DNA from: UBA7445 sp042096455
Lineage (GTDB): Bacteria > Verrucomicrobiota > Verrucomicrobiia > Opitutales > Coraliomargaritaceae
Direction: 5' to 3'
Length of the DNA stretch: 64,000 nt
NCBI GenBank assembly: GCA_042096455.1
Contig: JBELLU010000002.1
Span: forward strand, 1-64,000
The position numbers were made by a program, and so were the translations under genes. This document shows, in pieces, positions 33,890 to 44,143 of the stretch (within the stretch, counting starts at the first letter, position 1; every line of letters begins with the position of its first letter). The notes below the pieces were generated by a model. It was not told where the DNA came from and searched no databases. It was given only the letters and a program-made list of their open reading frames with translations.

Positions 33890-36736
33890 ATGAAATTTAA
33901 ATTCATTATACCCCTCTACCTGCTTCTATCTCTCCTACCGCTTACTACTTCGGCGGTTGAAAAGGCAGGATCAAGTCTCCCAAATATTGTATTTATCTTT
34001 GTCGATGATATGGGGCTTGGTGATGTCGGCGCTTATCACGATTATTTCATCAATCAGGGATTAGTTGATAGCAGTCATTTCAACTATAACGGCACGACTC
34101 CACAGACCGTAATTCCCACGCCAAACATGGATCGTATTTGCGACGAGGGCATGATGTTTACCGATGCGCAATTACCGGCCTCCCTCTGCGCCCCCAATCG
34201 ATTTTGCGTACTGACCGGCAACACCACTATTCGTTCGAGGCAATTTGGCACCTGGGGACATACCGAAAGTTCCGGACTCAACTATGCCACGAGCCGCAGC
34301 GGTATTAATTCTAAAGCGCTTAGCTATACGGTGAATGGCCAGACTATCGAAGTGCTTGATTCAAATGGAGCCGTTGCAAATGGCAGCATCAACGGATACG
34401 GCAATCGTAGAAGTGATCCCCACGATACATTGGGCGACATCTTAAAAGCAGCAGGCTATCACACCGCCTTCTTTGGCAAGATGCACATCGGGGGTGATTT
34501 TTTCGACTGGGACGGTGACGTTTTGCGTTATAATTTTTTTCCCGATAATCCCAATGGCTATGACGCCTACGACTTCAGTCAGCAGTTTGATCAGGGCATG
34601 CTGGACCACGGCTTTGACTATACTTTCGTCAGCCCCGATGGCATCCAGGGCAAACTCTATATGTATTTCGAGAATGACACCTATAAAGCCATTAGTGACT
34701 TTGACCAGGCTGTTGAAACCTGGTGGCCAGGCTCGATGAATGCCAGCGCACTGGGGACTACCTCTAATCTACGTTACTTCGAAGCGACCCGTTACAGTAG
34801 CACGAACCTTAACAATCCGGTAACCGGAGCCTTCCTGGCAAACACAGTTTACGACGATAAAAATAAGCTGGTCACTGAATCCGGAACCAGTGAATTGGTC
34901 AATGATTTCGGCGAACTCCTTGCCAAAGGCTTTGGTGACTCTCGTTTCGACACCAGCGAGCACGGCCCCATCCTTGCCTATCATGCGGTGCAGTATATCG
35001 AATCACGCGTCCAGGCCGCGCCCAATCAGCCCTTTATGTTATTCTATGCCGCGCCTGCGGTGCACACTCCAATTACTCCTTCCCTGCATGCGCGCGGAAG
35101 CACCGGGCTTGGGCCGCGCTGTGACTTCGTGGTCGATCTCGATCAACAAATCGGTAAAATCTTAGACAGCCTCGATTCGCTTGGAATTGCTAACAATACC
35201 CTTGTTATCTTATCCAGCGACAACGGCGGCACGCTCATCTCCAAAGCATTGGCCGAAACGAGCAACCGTCAGCACCCGAGTGGACCCTGGCGTGGTTCTA
35301 AGAGCTCGATCTTTGAAGGAGGACACCGCGTTCCCTTCGCCTGGAAATGGGGTGATGGTACTTCCAATGGCTCGGTCATTGAACCCGGCACGGTTTGCGA
35401 CCGCCATGTCTCTGTGATTGATGCAGCCGCTTCACTCATCGACTTGACCGGTCAATCTATCGCTTCAGACCAGCATCAGGATTCCATCAGCCTCGTACCC
35501 TTTTTAATGAGCGGAACACCGAGCACCGTCAGCCCCATCCGCAGTCAGCATTTTTATATCATTAATAAAAATACCACGAACCAATCAGTGCGTTACGATG
35601 AAAACGGCAACCAATGGGTTTTGATCTTTGATGACGACGGTTCCGATTTACAGCTCTACAATCTCACCTCCGATCCAGGCCAACAAACGGATCTCATTAG
35701 CGGCTATAGTACGGTAGCGAGCATTCCCTCCGGCTATACCTACAAGACCATACTGGAAACCATGGAAACCTGGTATCTCGCCCACAATGCCCCCCTGGAT
35801 GCCCGTAGCCAGCCCGCAGTTGATTTTAATCCTAACGGCGTGAGTGAAACAATCAGCGGCGACAGCACCATTGTGAGCGTCAATTTTACTGATGCGACGA
35901 GCGACGCCACCCGCATTGACAGCGATGAGAGCTACGGGATCAGCACACTCGGGACGGTCACCAACAACTGGGAAAATCTCTCTGCGAGCACCAACAATCT
36001 AAACTCAAGCGCAGGCACCGCCACTACGGTGGACCTCACTGCATCCGGCACCTTTCCTTACTATAACGGAGCCTATACGGACACGCCCTTGCTAAAGGGA
36101 ATCACTGCCCCCACTACCATCACGCTGAGCGACTTGAATGCCACTTTTCCCAACGGTTGTATCGCCATCGTTTATGTAACCGGCTATCTGGGCAACAACA
36201 AGGCATCGATCACCGATGGCAGCACCACCTATTACTTTCAGGCTATGGCAAGCCCAGCGGCACCCATCAGCCTAGTGCAAACAACCGATACCCTTTCCGC
36301 AGACCCCACCCCAGAGGCACAGTATGCCGTCTTTGGCAGTGCTGAGGCTTTGCTGACTACTGACAGCATCAGTTTCACTTTAACCAATATGAGCGGAGCC
36401 GGAGTATCGATCGGGGGTATTCAGCTCTACCAGATCAGTGAAGAAACGGTGCAAACCAACAATTATAAGACGCTCCTATCTGTTCCAACCCGTGACGCGG
36501 TTCTTCAGCTTAATCCCACCTCGCAGAAGTTGGAATACAGCAACCTTGATGCCGGCCTTACTTACACCGTTGAAACAAACACCAATCTCAGTACCGATTG
36601 GAATGCACAGTCCAGCTTTGAGCTCGAGAATGGCAGCACGCGTACCGAAGACTACGACAACACTGCTCCCAAGCGCTTCTACCAGATGCAGTACCCTGCC
36701 AAGATGAACAAGCGCGCTATCCCCTTGGGTAATTGA
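33890..36736 (+). CDS. Large exported sulfatase with CAPNR motif and C-terminal domains
   Basis: The 948-residue protein has a signal peptide (to about residue 22) and a sulfatase core to about residue 640. It has metal ligands Asp39-Asp40 in FVDDMGLGDVG, GKMHIGGD and LSSDNGG. The formylglycine motif reads CAPNR (Cys100, Asn103): the usual serine is replaced by asparagine, so conversion of the cysteine is less certain. The rest, from about residue 650, is a beta-rich module (SVNFTDATSDATR onward) that may bind carbohydrate. A final segment (YTVETNTNLSTDWN onward) resembles the terminal domains of secreted Verrucomicrobiota proteins. It has its own promoter region after 33726 and converges on the PEP-CTERM gene. 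Confidence 0.88.
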   Translation: MKFKFIIPLYLLLSLLPLTTSAVEKAGSSLPNIVFIFVDDMGLGDVGAYHDYFINQGLVDSSHFNYNGTTPQTVIPTPNMDRICDEGMMFTDAQLPASLCAPNRFCVLTGNTTIRSRQFGTWGHTESSGLNYATSRSGINSKALSYTVNGQTIEVLDSNGAVANGSINGYGNRRSDPHDTLGDILKAAGYHTAFFGKMHIGGDFFDWDGDVLRYNFFPDNPNGYDAYDFSQQFDQGMLDHGFDYTFVSPDGIQGKLYMYFENDTYKAISDFDQAVETWWPGSMNASALGTTSNLRYFEATRYSSTNLNNPVTGAFLANTVYDDKNKLVTESGTSELVNDFGELLAKGFGDSRFDTSEHGPILAYHAVQYIESRVQAAPNQPFMLFYAAPAVHTPITPSLHARGSTGLGPRCDFVVDLDQQIGKILDSLDSLGIANNTLVILSSDNGGTLISKALAETSNRQHPSGPWRGSKSSIFEGGHRVPFAWKWGDGTSNGSVIEPGTVCDRHVSVIDAAASLIDLTGQSIASDQHQDSISLVPFLMSGTPSTVSPIRSQHFYIINKNTTNQSVRYDENGNQWVLIFDDDGSDLQLYNLTSDPGQQTDLISGYSTVASIPSGYTYKTILETMETWYLAHNAPLDARSQPAVDFNPNGVSETISGDSTIVSVNFTDATSDATRIDSDESYGISTLGTVTNNWENLSASTNNLNSSAGTATTVDLTASGTFPYYNGAYTDTPLLKGITAPTTITLSDLNATFPNGCIAIVYVTGYLGNNKASITDGSTTYYFQAMASPAAPISLVQTTDTLSADPTPEAQYAVFGSAEALLTTDSISFTLTNMSGAGVSIGGIQLYQISEETVQTNNYKTLLSVPTRDAVLQLNPTSQKLEYSNLDAGLTYTVETNTNLSTDWNAQSSFELENGSTRTEDYDNTAPKRFYQMQYPAKMNKRAIPLGN

Positions 36737-37036
36737 TTGCATGGCTCTGCTAAACGCACATCCTTCGGTCCATTAGCCGTAGCGTGATACCTTTGTCGAG
36801 GGAAAGGCAGTTTCTTTCTCTGGTGTGTTCTAGCTTGTAGAATACATGTATTAGTTAGTGGTCATAGATCTGCTCGGAGGAAAATGGAATTGAGCAGGAT
36901 ATCATGACACCCAGTACATGACGATGTTTTATCGTTGTAAGCACGACTAACAAATTGGAACCGCTAGTGATTATGTATCCTAATTGACTCCTTTGTTATA
37001 TGTTTCATTTAACACATAAAAGCCGAATGAGGGGCC
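36737..37036. other. Intergenic region without recognised features
   Basis: About 300 bases lie between the large sulfatase and the bidirectional terminator. I see no convincing open frame, RNA gene or repeat here. The sequence is AT-rich and has no obvious promoter facing a gene, since both flanking genes converge on it. Confidence 0.6.
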
Positions 37037-37070
37037 AAAAAAAACGCTCAGCCTAAACTGAGCGTTTTGG
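37037..37070. terminator. Bidirectional intrinsic terminator
   Basis: A perfect 11-base stem (AAAACGCTCAG with CTGAGCGTTTT) closes a six-base loop (CCTAAA). It has an adenine run on its left side and thymines on the right, so it can terminate transcription from both strands. It sits between the convergent large sulfatase gene and the PEP-CTERM gene, 17 bases past the stop of the latter. Confidence 0.9.
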
Positions 37071-37087
37071 AAAAATATGTACTACCC

Positions 37088-37825
37088 TTACTTGCGGCGG
37101 CGCAGTGCAACCACGGCCAACAATAAAAGACCGAGACTTATCGCGTAGGTGCTGGGTTCCGGCACAGCCGCCCCTGTTATGGCGACGTTATCTAAAGAAA
37201 TATTGTTGAAGTTGTCAGCATCCCGATCCACTTCAATACGGAATCCGAATGACTGACCATCCGCTAAAACGTAATTTAATGATGAGAAGTCAACGACACC
37301 GTTCGACCAAGTCCCGTTAACACCCGGATCAGCAATGGTTCCTAGGTTTGTAGCTCCACTTGCCAGCAAATCACTGATCGCAGATACGTGTTTCACGGTA
37401 AATCCGACAGCATCTGCACCTGCAGTCCAAAGGTGATTAAAGTAGATCGAATCCAAAGCATAGGAAGAACCGGAGTTGTTTGTGATTTGAAAATCCAACA
37501 TTTTATTGCTATTTGTTTCACGTGCCAAGATACGGAAACTATTTGCTGTGATGTTAGCACTGGCAAAACCGCCGTAGTCGGTGCTACTGGCGCTGCCCCA
37601 AGTAGTAACACTATAGCCACCGCCCAGTGTCGGGAAAGCCGAAATCAGACCTGCGCCCATGGCACCGGTGAAACCGGTGGCGAGTTCATCAGCACTGACA
37701 TTTTGAACGTAATTCGAATCGGTAGCACTGCCCCAAGCAAACCAACCAGCTAAAACATCTTCAGCTAAGGTATGGGATATGCAAGTCGCAGTTAATAATA
37801 GGGTAACAGATATATATTTTTTCAT
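37088..37825 (-). CDS. PEP-CTERM-sorted surface or exopolymer protein
   Basis: This 245-residue protein has an N-terminal signal peptide (about residues 1-21) and a C-terminal PEP-CTERM signal: VPEPSTYA, then a hydrophobic segment, then RRRK. That tripartite tail is recognised by an exosortase, so the mature protein is anchored or released at the surface. The middle is beta-rich (LDSIYFNHLWTAG, VDFSSLNYVLADGQSFGFRIEVDRD) and may be a jelly-roll binding domain. The exosortase gene is not in the window. The function is otherwise unknown. Confidence 0.9.
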   Translation of the reverse strand: MKKYISVTLLLTATCISHTLAEDVLAGWFAWGSATDSNYVQNVSADELATGFTGAMGAGLISAFPTLGGGYSVTTWGSASSTDYGGFASANITANSFRILARETNSNKMLDFQITNNSGSSYALDSIYFNHLWTAGADAVGFTVKHVSAISDLLASGATNLGTIADPGVNGTWSNGVVDFSSLNYVLADGQSFGFRIEVDRDADNFNNISLDNVAITGAAVPEPSTYAISLGLLLLAVVALRRRK

Positions 37826-38140
37826 AAGATATCTTAAATCTTATAGAAATATAAGTCTTTCAAGCACTTTCCGCCTAAATACCGAAACAACAACAATTCC
37901 TACGATTTTATACACTTTTCTACGCTTTGCTTTCTCTATTTAGCAGCATAAAGTCATTTTAAGCTTATGTTATTGGCTTCGTATAAGGCGTTAGCTACAT
38001 TCAAACTTACTTATTCTGCTTGAAGCGAACGCTCGATCTCACCTTTGTTGCGACTCTTTAAAAACCGCTCTGACTCATGCTAACAATTTATTTAATTTAA
38101 TATTTTTTTCTGAAAAATTACAACTGCTCAATCTTGGATT
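37826..38140. promoter_or_regulatory. Divergent intergenic region between PEP-CTERM and leaderless sulfatase genes
   Basis: The 315-base AT-rich gap must hold promoters for both flanking genes. Just upstream of the PEP-CTERM start codon lie a perfect palindrome AAGATATCTT (37826-37835) and a 6-base stem CTTATA/TATAAG around GAAA (37840-37855). They would fall in the 5' leader of that gene and could act on its expression. No open reading frame or RNA gene is apparent. Confidence 0.35.
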
Positions 38141-39649
38141 ATGACGAAAGCGCACCCTGAAAGGCCTCCAAACTATATAATTATTTACGCCGACGATCTC
38201 GGCTTCGGCGACTTGTCGTGTTACGGCGCCTCGGGTATTCCAACGCCTCATTTGGATCGCATGGCAAATGAGGGTTTGCGCTTCACCCAGAGCTATGCGA
38301 CCGCCGCAACCTGCACGCCCTCACGTTACAGCCTCCTCACCGGCGCTTATCCCTGGCGTAACAAGCGGGCCCGAATCCTGCCGGGCGATGCTCCAATGAT
38401 AATCGGAAAAGAGGAGCGAACCCTGCCCGGCACTTTGCGCGAAGTCGGCTACAAAACCGCCGTTATTGGCAAGTGGCATATCGGACTCGGCAATGGCAAT
38501 ATTGACTGGAACGGCGAGATTGCCCCCTGCCCGCTCGATGTTGGTTTTGATGAATCCTATATCATGGCCGCCACCAATGATCGAGTCCCCTGCGTTTATG
38601 TCGATGGGCGCCGGGTTGATAATCTGGACCCCGAGGATCCCATCTCGGTTGTATATGGCAGTGAGAACCCCTTTCCCGAAGTGCCGACCGGGAAGGAGAA
38701 TCCTGAATTACTCACGATGAAACATAGCGACCAGCAACACTATGATACCATCGTGAACGGCGTGGGCCGGATCGGTTTCTGTCGCGGAGGCAAAGCCGCC
38801 ACCTGGAATGACGAAACCATGAGTGATGTCTTCCTGGAGCGCTCAAAGGAATTTATCAGCCAAAATAAAACGCAACCTTTCTTTCTCTACTACGCCTTAC
38901 ATCAACCCCATGTGCCACGCATCCCCAACCCCCGCTTCACCGGGGCAACGGATAAAGGCCCGCGCGGTGATGTCATCGCAGAACTGGATTGGTGTGTCGG
39001 CGAAGTGCTCGACCATTTGAAAGCGGAGGGCCTGGAAAACGATACCATTGTGGTCTTTTCTAGCGACAACGGTCCAGTCCTCGACGATGGCTATGCCGAT
39101 GAGGCAGGTGCCAAATGCGGAGCGCACAAGCCTGCCGGTCCTTTGCGTGGCGGTAAATACAGTATGTTCGACGGTGGTTCCCGCGTTCCCATGATTGCCT
39201 ATGCCCCGGGGCGGATTCAACCTGGAGAGTCCCCCGCCCTCATAAGTCATGCCGATTTCCTGATGACGTTTGCAGATCTTGCCGGTTCCAGCATTCCGGA
39301 AGCGGAGCGCGCCGACAGCTTGCAAATGAGCGATGCCCTGCTGGGCAAAGATAGAATTGGACGTGATCATCTCGTTACGGAGGGAATTGGCTCAAAGACC
39401 GTCGTACGCCAAGGCAACTGGGTTTATATCCCCCCGCATGACGGGCCTGCCCTCTTTGGGGATAAAGGCATTGAGACCGGAAATAACCCCTCACCACAAC
39501 TCTATGACATGGATGCCGATATTGGACAGCGTGAGAATATCGCTGACAAATACCCGGAAAAAGTTGCAGAACTCAATGACCTCTTGGAAGAAATCCATGG
39601 TGATACCCCGCCTGCCGGCCACAACACGACTGATGTTTGCTCATTTTAA
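38141..39649 (+). CDS. Leaderless (cytoplasmic) S1-family sulfatase
   Basis: The 502-residue protein starts MTKAHPERPPNYIIIYADDLG, with no signal peptide. An in-frame stop (TGA at 38111-38113) lies ten codons before the ATG and there is no other ATG between, so the lack is real. Metal ligands are Asp18-Asp19, CTPSR has Cys58, and GKWHIGLG and SSDNGPVLDDGY are intact. Shared segments (TNDRVPCVY, NGVGRIGF, GGKAATW, LDWCVG) make it a paralogue of the exported sulfatase at 23733-25271. The next genes are a leaderless GH2 and a sugar transporter, so the enzyme likely desulfates imported oligosaccharide in the cytoplasm. Confidence 0.93.
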   Translation: MTKAHPERPPNYIIIYADDLGFGDLSCYGASGIPTPHLDRMANEGLRFTQSYATAATCTPSRYSLLTGAYPWRNKRARILPGDAPMIIGKEERTLPGTLREVGYKTAVIGKWHIGLGNGNIDWNGEIAPCPLDVGFDESYIMAATNDRVPCVYVDGRRVDNLDPEDPISVVYGSENPFPEVPTGKENPELLTMKHSDQQHYDTIVNGVGRIGFCRGGKAATWNDETMSDVFLERSKEFISQNKTQPFFLYYALHQPHVPRIPNPRFTGATDKGPRGDVIAELDWCVGEVLDHLKAEGLENDTIVVFSSDNGPVLDDGYADEAGAKCGAHKPAGPLRGGKYSMFDGGSRVPMIAYAPGRIQPGESPALISHADFLMTFADLAGSSIPEAERADSLQMSDALLGKDRIGRDHLVTEGIGSKTVVRQGNWVYIPPHDGPALFGDKGIETGNNPSPQLYDMDADIGQRENIADKYPEKVAELNDLLEEIHGDTPPAGHNTTDVCSF

Positions 39650-39751
39650 GTGATGCTGCGACTGCAAAAATCCTGCATGCGTAGGAATAAATCTTCCCTC
39701 AAATACGTTTTTACGACCCTACGAACAGTTTTGCCAGTTTGAAAACAGCGA

Positions 39752-42694
39752 ATGAAAGCAAACTCTGTTACTCTGTGCGGTTTGCTAAAATTCGAATCGC
39801 AGCCCGCCCGCATGGAAACCCTGAGTCTAGATAAAACCTGGAAGATCAAACTAGATCCGAGTAATGCGGGACTTGTGGAACAATGGTTTATTACTCCAGA
39901 AAAACTTGAGGAAGATTGCGCCGAAATTTCAGTGCCATCCTGTTGGGAAGAGGATTTTGAGGATTACGAAGGGGTGGCTTGGTATTTTACCAGCGTAGCT
40001 ATTGATTCTAAAATGCAGGGACTATGTGGTCGGATTTGTTTTGAGGCATCCAATTACCGCACGCAGGTTTGGATTAACGGTCAGTCCGTCGGTCAACATG
40101 ACGGCGGATACAATCCCTTTCAATTTGAGATCAGCGATGTGCTGTCATACGGCACCGAAAATAAAATCGTTGTCCGGGTTCTGAGTCCAATCGTCACCAA
40201 AGATTTACGGATTGACGACCTAGGTCCAAATGAAATGCCACACTGGCGCGGCGGTCTAACTGCCGGCATCTGGCAGTCGGTTAGTCTGCAGTTTAATCAA
40301 ACCGCGTGGATCGAATCGGCATTCTATCAACCGGATATTGAAAAATCGCAATTTGATCTCGAACTGAGCGTTCAATCCAAGGCGGCGCTTGAAGCAAAGG
40401 TTGAAGTTGAATTATTGGATGCCACCGGTGAAGTCGTTTTTAATAAGGATGAAGTGCATTGCCTTGAAGCAGGCGTCAATTCATACAAAACGGCAATGCC
40501 GCTTGCCAATCCGATCCTTTGGAGCATCGAAAACCCTCACCTTTATACCGCAAAAGTGCGCCTCCTTATTGACGGAGAACCCTGTGCCCAGCACCAAGAA
40601 CGTATCGGCCTGCGCGCATTTACTTATGTAGAGGGACGTTTTTATCTCAACGGCGAGCATATTTATTTGTGTGGAGGATTTTGGGAAGGGGTTTATGCGA
40701 AGCATCAATCCTACCCCGAAAACCGTGAAGTCATAAAAAAGGAAATCCGCTTGGCGAAAGCGGCGGGCTTGAATTTGTTACGCCCCTGGCGAAGACCGGT
40801 TCCCCCGATAATTCTTGAAGAGGCGGATGCGGCGGGCTTGCTCATCATCGCCTCCCCGGCAGTCGAATGCATGAGCTGTTGGCCCGCACTGACGCCCGAG
40901 ACCCCCAAGCGTATTGATCATGAAATCCGGCAACTCGTTCTGCGAGACCGCAATCATCCTAGCATCATATGGTGGGAGATGTTCAACGAAGTGACACGTA
41001 AGGAAATTGCTGCTTTAATCACACCTATGGCGCTTATAGCGCGCGAGTTGGATCCAACCCGTTTGATTCTGGATGAATCGGGTGGTTGGGCGAATGGGGC
41101 ACACTTCTACCTTCCTCATTCCACCCAGCGTGAAGCCCTAACGGAACTGCATAGCTACGTGCGCGCACCCGTCAGCGATAAGCATTGGAAGCTGTATCAA
41201 ACCCTAGGCAATCAAGACACCGAAGAAGGCAATACCAAGATCAAGGCAGGCGCAGGGCTTTTTGTCTCTGAATTCGGCTTTGGTGGTTGGCCTGAATTTG
41301 AGGCAAACTGCGCGCAATTTCAGGCAGAGGGAAACCCAAAGCTTCCCGCTTACCGTCACCACCATAAAATCCTCAAGGATCTACGAGACGCCTTAAAGTC
41401 CTGCGAACTCGACACGATATATCCCGAGACAGACGCCTTTTGCCGTGAGTCACAAGTCGTGCAAGCGCGCGGTAATCAACATCAATTGGAAGCGCTCCTC
41501 GCAAATAGAAATATATCGGGCTATTGCATTCATGCATTTACGGATGGCGACTGGATATTAGGAGCGGGGCTAATTGACAACTGGCAACGCCCCAAGGCAG
41601 TGTATCATGCGATCGCCGAGTCGAACTCTTCCCCGCGCCTACTTTGTTTTCCAGAACAGCGCAATATCTGGCATGGCGAATCGGTTACCTGTAATTTTGT
41701 ACTGCGTAGCAAGCATGCCGAACTCCCACATGGCATCGTACTTTACGGCGAGGGAACGCACCATGTTATACCATCAACCGAATGGGGAGATGCTTCTAAC
41801 CTATCGCAAATCACTGCCACGATTCCCGCATCGCTTCTGCATGAGGGTCGCAACACGCTCAAAGCCTCCGCGGTCAATGAGTCCGGTACCAGCCTCTGCG
41901 AAGCAGGGATCGAGCTCTTCGTTCTCGCCAAATTAAAAGTAGAGCAAGGGGCAACCTTGGTCGTTTACGATCCCAACAAAGAGATCACCCCCTTCCTTGC
42001 CTTGCATGATTATACCTTTGTCGATCCGGACAAATGGGTTCCCGGCAATACCCCGATCGTCTTGCTTTTTGTGCCGCAGGATGTCCGCAACAAAGCTGAC
42101 CTGGAACCGATCGCACGAATACTCAACTACATCGAAGCCGGCAAAGGGAGCGCTATATTCCTCGAAGCGCCTGCGGATCGCAACTCCCCAGCAATGCTCA
42201 AGGAATACAATGCCGCGGAATGTATTCCGGTAGGCGAAAACCTGCTGCTCAATTCCGGAACTTTTCCCTATGATCTAAATACCAGGCCTTCCTTTTCTTT
42301 CTGGGAATCCAGTATGCACTTTGCGAAAACGCACCCTATTTTTAACGGACTCCCCCAAGACTGCATGATGGATGAGCCGTATCATGAAATCGCTCCTGCA
42401 GAGAGTTATTATCAACTCGAATCACTTGAAGCACCCGCCCAAACAATCACCTGGTTCCGCCCCGAAGACGAAGACAAGGTTCGCAAACGCACCTATCTGG
42501 GCGGCGAAGCCCTTTGGTACGGCACCGATGTCGCGGTCAAAGCTCACGGCAAGGGCAGCATTATTCTGAGTACTCTGATCCTGCGAGGCAAAGTAAGTCA
42601 GGATCCGGTCGCAGCCCGGTTACTGCACAATTTCATCCAGTATGGCGAAAGCCTCATTTCGGAAAACGCCTGTCACTCTGCGCAACTCGCTTAA
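39752..42694 (+). CDS. Leaderless GH2 glycoside hydrolase with C-terminal extension
   Basis: A GH2 enzyme of 980 residues without signal peptide. The sugar-binding domain begins at about residue 24 (LDKTWKIKLDP); an ATG at 39812 would remove only 20 residues before it. The jelly roll (RTQVWINGQSVGQHDGGYNPF), immunoglobulin-like domain and TIM barrel (from about residue 285) follow. Glu413 in WWEMFNEVTR is the acid/base and Glu507 in LFVSEFGFGGW the nucleophile. From about residue 650 there is a long beta-rich extension and a segment resembling a glutamine-amidotransferase-like fold (ILNYIEAGKGSAIFLEAPADR), seen in some large GH2 proteins. It probably hydrolyses galactosides or uronides that the transporter downstream imports. 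Confidence 0.9.
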   Translation: MKANSVTLCGLLKFESQPARMETLSLDKTWKIKLDPSNAGLVEQWFITPEKLEEDCAEISVPSCWEEDFEDYEGVAWYFTSVAIDSKMQGLCGRICFEASNYRTQVWINGQSVGQHDGGYNPFQFEISDVLSYGTENKIVVRVLSPIVTKDLRIDDLGPNEMPHWRGGLTAGIWQSVSLQFNQTAWIESAFYQPDIEKSQFDLELSVQSKAALEAKVEVELLDATGEVVFNKDEVHCLEAGVNSYKTAMPLANPILWSIENPHLYTAKVRLLIDGEPCAQHQERIGLRAFTYVEGRFYLNGEHIYLCGGFWEGVYAKHQSYPENREVIKKEIRLAKAAGLNLLRPWRRPVPPIILEEADAAGLLIIASPAVECMSCWPALTPETPKRIDHEIRQLVLRDRNHPSIIWWEMFNEVTRKEIAALITPMALIARELDPTRLILDESGGWANGAHFYLPHSTQREALTELHSYVRAPVSDKHWKLYQTLGNQDTEEGNTKIKAGAGLFVSEFGFGGWPEFEANCAQFQAEGNPKLPAYRHHHKILKDLRDALKSCELDTIYPETDAFCRESQVVQARGNQHQLEALLANRNISGYCIHAFTDGDWILGAGLIDNWQRPKAVYHAIAESNSSPRLLCFPEQRNIWHGESVTCNFVLRSKHAELPHGIVLYGEGTHHVIPSTEWGDASNLSQITATIPASLLHEGRNTLKASAVNESGTSLCEAGIELFVLAKLKVEQGATLVVYDPNKEITPFLALHDYTFVDPDKWVPGNTPIVLLFVPQDVRNKADLEPIARILNYIEAGKGSAIFLEAPADRNSPAMLKEYNAAECIPVGENLLLNSGTFPYDLNTRPSFSFWESSMHFAKTHPIFNGLPQDCMMDEPYHEIAPAESYYQLESLEAPAQTITWFRPEDEDKVRKRTYLGGEALWYGTDVAVKAHGKGSIILSTLILRGKVSQDPVAARLLHNFIQYGESLISENACHSAQLA

Positions 42695-42721
42695 TTATCA
42701 ATCGTCTACTCCCCCAAACAC

Positions 42722-44128
42722 ATGAGTGAATCGCCTACAGAAAATTCTACTTCCAAAAGCAAATTACCGATCAAAGAAAAAATGGCATTCGGTGCAGGTG
42801 AATTTGCAAACCGCTATGGCGAGAACGGCGTCAATGACATCGCCACCCCGGTTTATAATATAATCCTCGGTCTCAACCCTGCGACTATTGGCATCGTGCT
42901 AATGCTCATGCGTATTTGGGACGCTATTACCGACCCCATCATGGGCTGGATCAGCGATAACTGGCGCGGTTCTCATGGGCGTCGCAAACCCTTCCTCCTA
43001 TTAGGTTCGATCCTTATGGCGATTGCTTACCCCCTCGTATGGATGGCATCACCTGACTGGACCGAGCAGGCGAAGTCCATTTACTTTCTTTGCTTTGCCC
43101 TGATCTTTTTTACCACTTACACGATTTATTCAGTACCCTTCCGGGCGCTTGCCACAGAGATGACCCCGGACTACGAGGAACGCACCAATATCCGGGTCTA
43201 TTCAGCCTTCTTCAACAAGGTCTTCATGTTCATGCTGCCTTGGATTTTCCCGCTCTCACAAAGCGACCTATTTGCCGACCCTGTGACTGGTATTAGAATC
43301 CTCGCCGGACTTTCCAGTATTTTGATTCTGGTTTCTGGTGTGATTTGTTCGCGCTATCCGCAAGAGCGCTACCACAAAGTCGCACTTCAACAGGAGAAGA
43401 TACAACTCCTGCCCAGTTTTCTAAGTCTTGTCAAAGACCCAGCCTTCCTCCTCTTGCACGGCATCGGAGTTTTCCTTCTCTCCAGTATTTTGCTCGTCGC
43501 CACCTTTGGTCTCTACGTTAATATGTTCTATGTCTGGGAAGGAGACACCGCAGGCGGGTCCAAATATTTCGCAATTGCTCAAAATATTCTTCAGATACTC
43601 GGTGTTGTGATGCTCGCGGTAATTTCGCGCTTCCTTGTTAAAATCGAGAAAAAGAAGATGATCCTACTTGCGCTACTACTAGCCCTTTTAGGCAGCTTGT
43701 GCCGATGGTTTACTTATAATAAAGCTGTTCCAGAGTTGCTCTTCCTTGATCCACTCTTTTTTGCGCCTGCCTATACCGTTTTCTGGGCGATTTTCCTATC
43801 CATGCTTGGAGATTATTGTGACTACGATGAATTCAAAAACGGCAAACGCCGCGAAGGGGTTTTCAGCGCGATCAGTGGCTGGATCATGAAAGCAGGCAGC
43901 TCCCTCGCCTTCGGTGCCTCCGGCATTCTCCTCGCTTGGACTCATTTCAATAAGGACCTAGGTGGCGAACAACCAGAGGGCACCCTCCTCAAAATGCGTC
44001 TCCTCTTGATTGGATTGCCCGTTCTCTGCCTTCTCTTAGCGATGTTCTTTAATGCCCTCTACCCCCTCTCAAAATCACGGATGGCTCAAATCAGGAATGA
44101 GCTCGAAAGTAGACGCGGCACCATCTAA
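42722..44128 (+). CDS. GPH-type sugar:cation symporter
   Basis: The 468-residue integral membrane protein has about twelve transmembrane segments. It carries the marks of the glycoside-pentoside-hexuronide family (MelB-like): the conserved RIWDAITDPIMGWISD segment (Asp67 and Asp71) and the loop GSHGRRKPF between helices 2 and 3. It imports an oligosaccharide or monosaccharide with a cation. It lies 27 bases after the GH2 gene and 15 before the next sulfatase. With the leaderless sulfatase and GH2 it forms an import-and-digest unit. Confidence 0.95.
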   Translation: MSESPTENSTSKSKLPIKEKMAFGAGEFANRYGENGVNDIATPVYNIILGLNPATIGIVLMLMRIWDAITDPIMGWISDNWRGSHGRRKPFLLLGSILMAIAYPLVWMASPDWTEQAKSIYFLCFALIFFTTYTIYSVPFRALATEMTPDYEERTNIRVYSAFFNKVFMFMLPWIFPLSQSDLFADPVTGIRILAGLSSILILVSGVICSRYPQERYHKVALQQEKIQLLPSFLSLVKDPAFLLLHGIGVFLLSSILLVATFGLYVNMFYVWEGDTAGGSKYFAIAQNILQILGVVMLAVISRFLVKIEKKKMILLALLLALLGSLCRWFTYNKAVPELLFLDPLFFAPAYTVFWAIFLSMLGDYCDYDEFKNGKRREGVFSAISGWIMKAGSSLAFGASGILLAWTHFNKDLGGEQPEGTLLKMRLLLIGLPVLCLLLAMFFNALYPLSKSRMAQIRNELESRRGTI

Positions 44129-44143
44129 TCCACCGGAAATACC

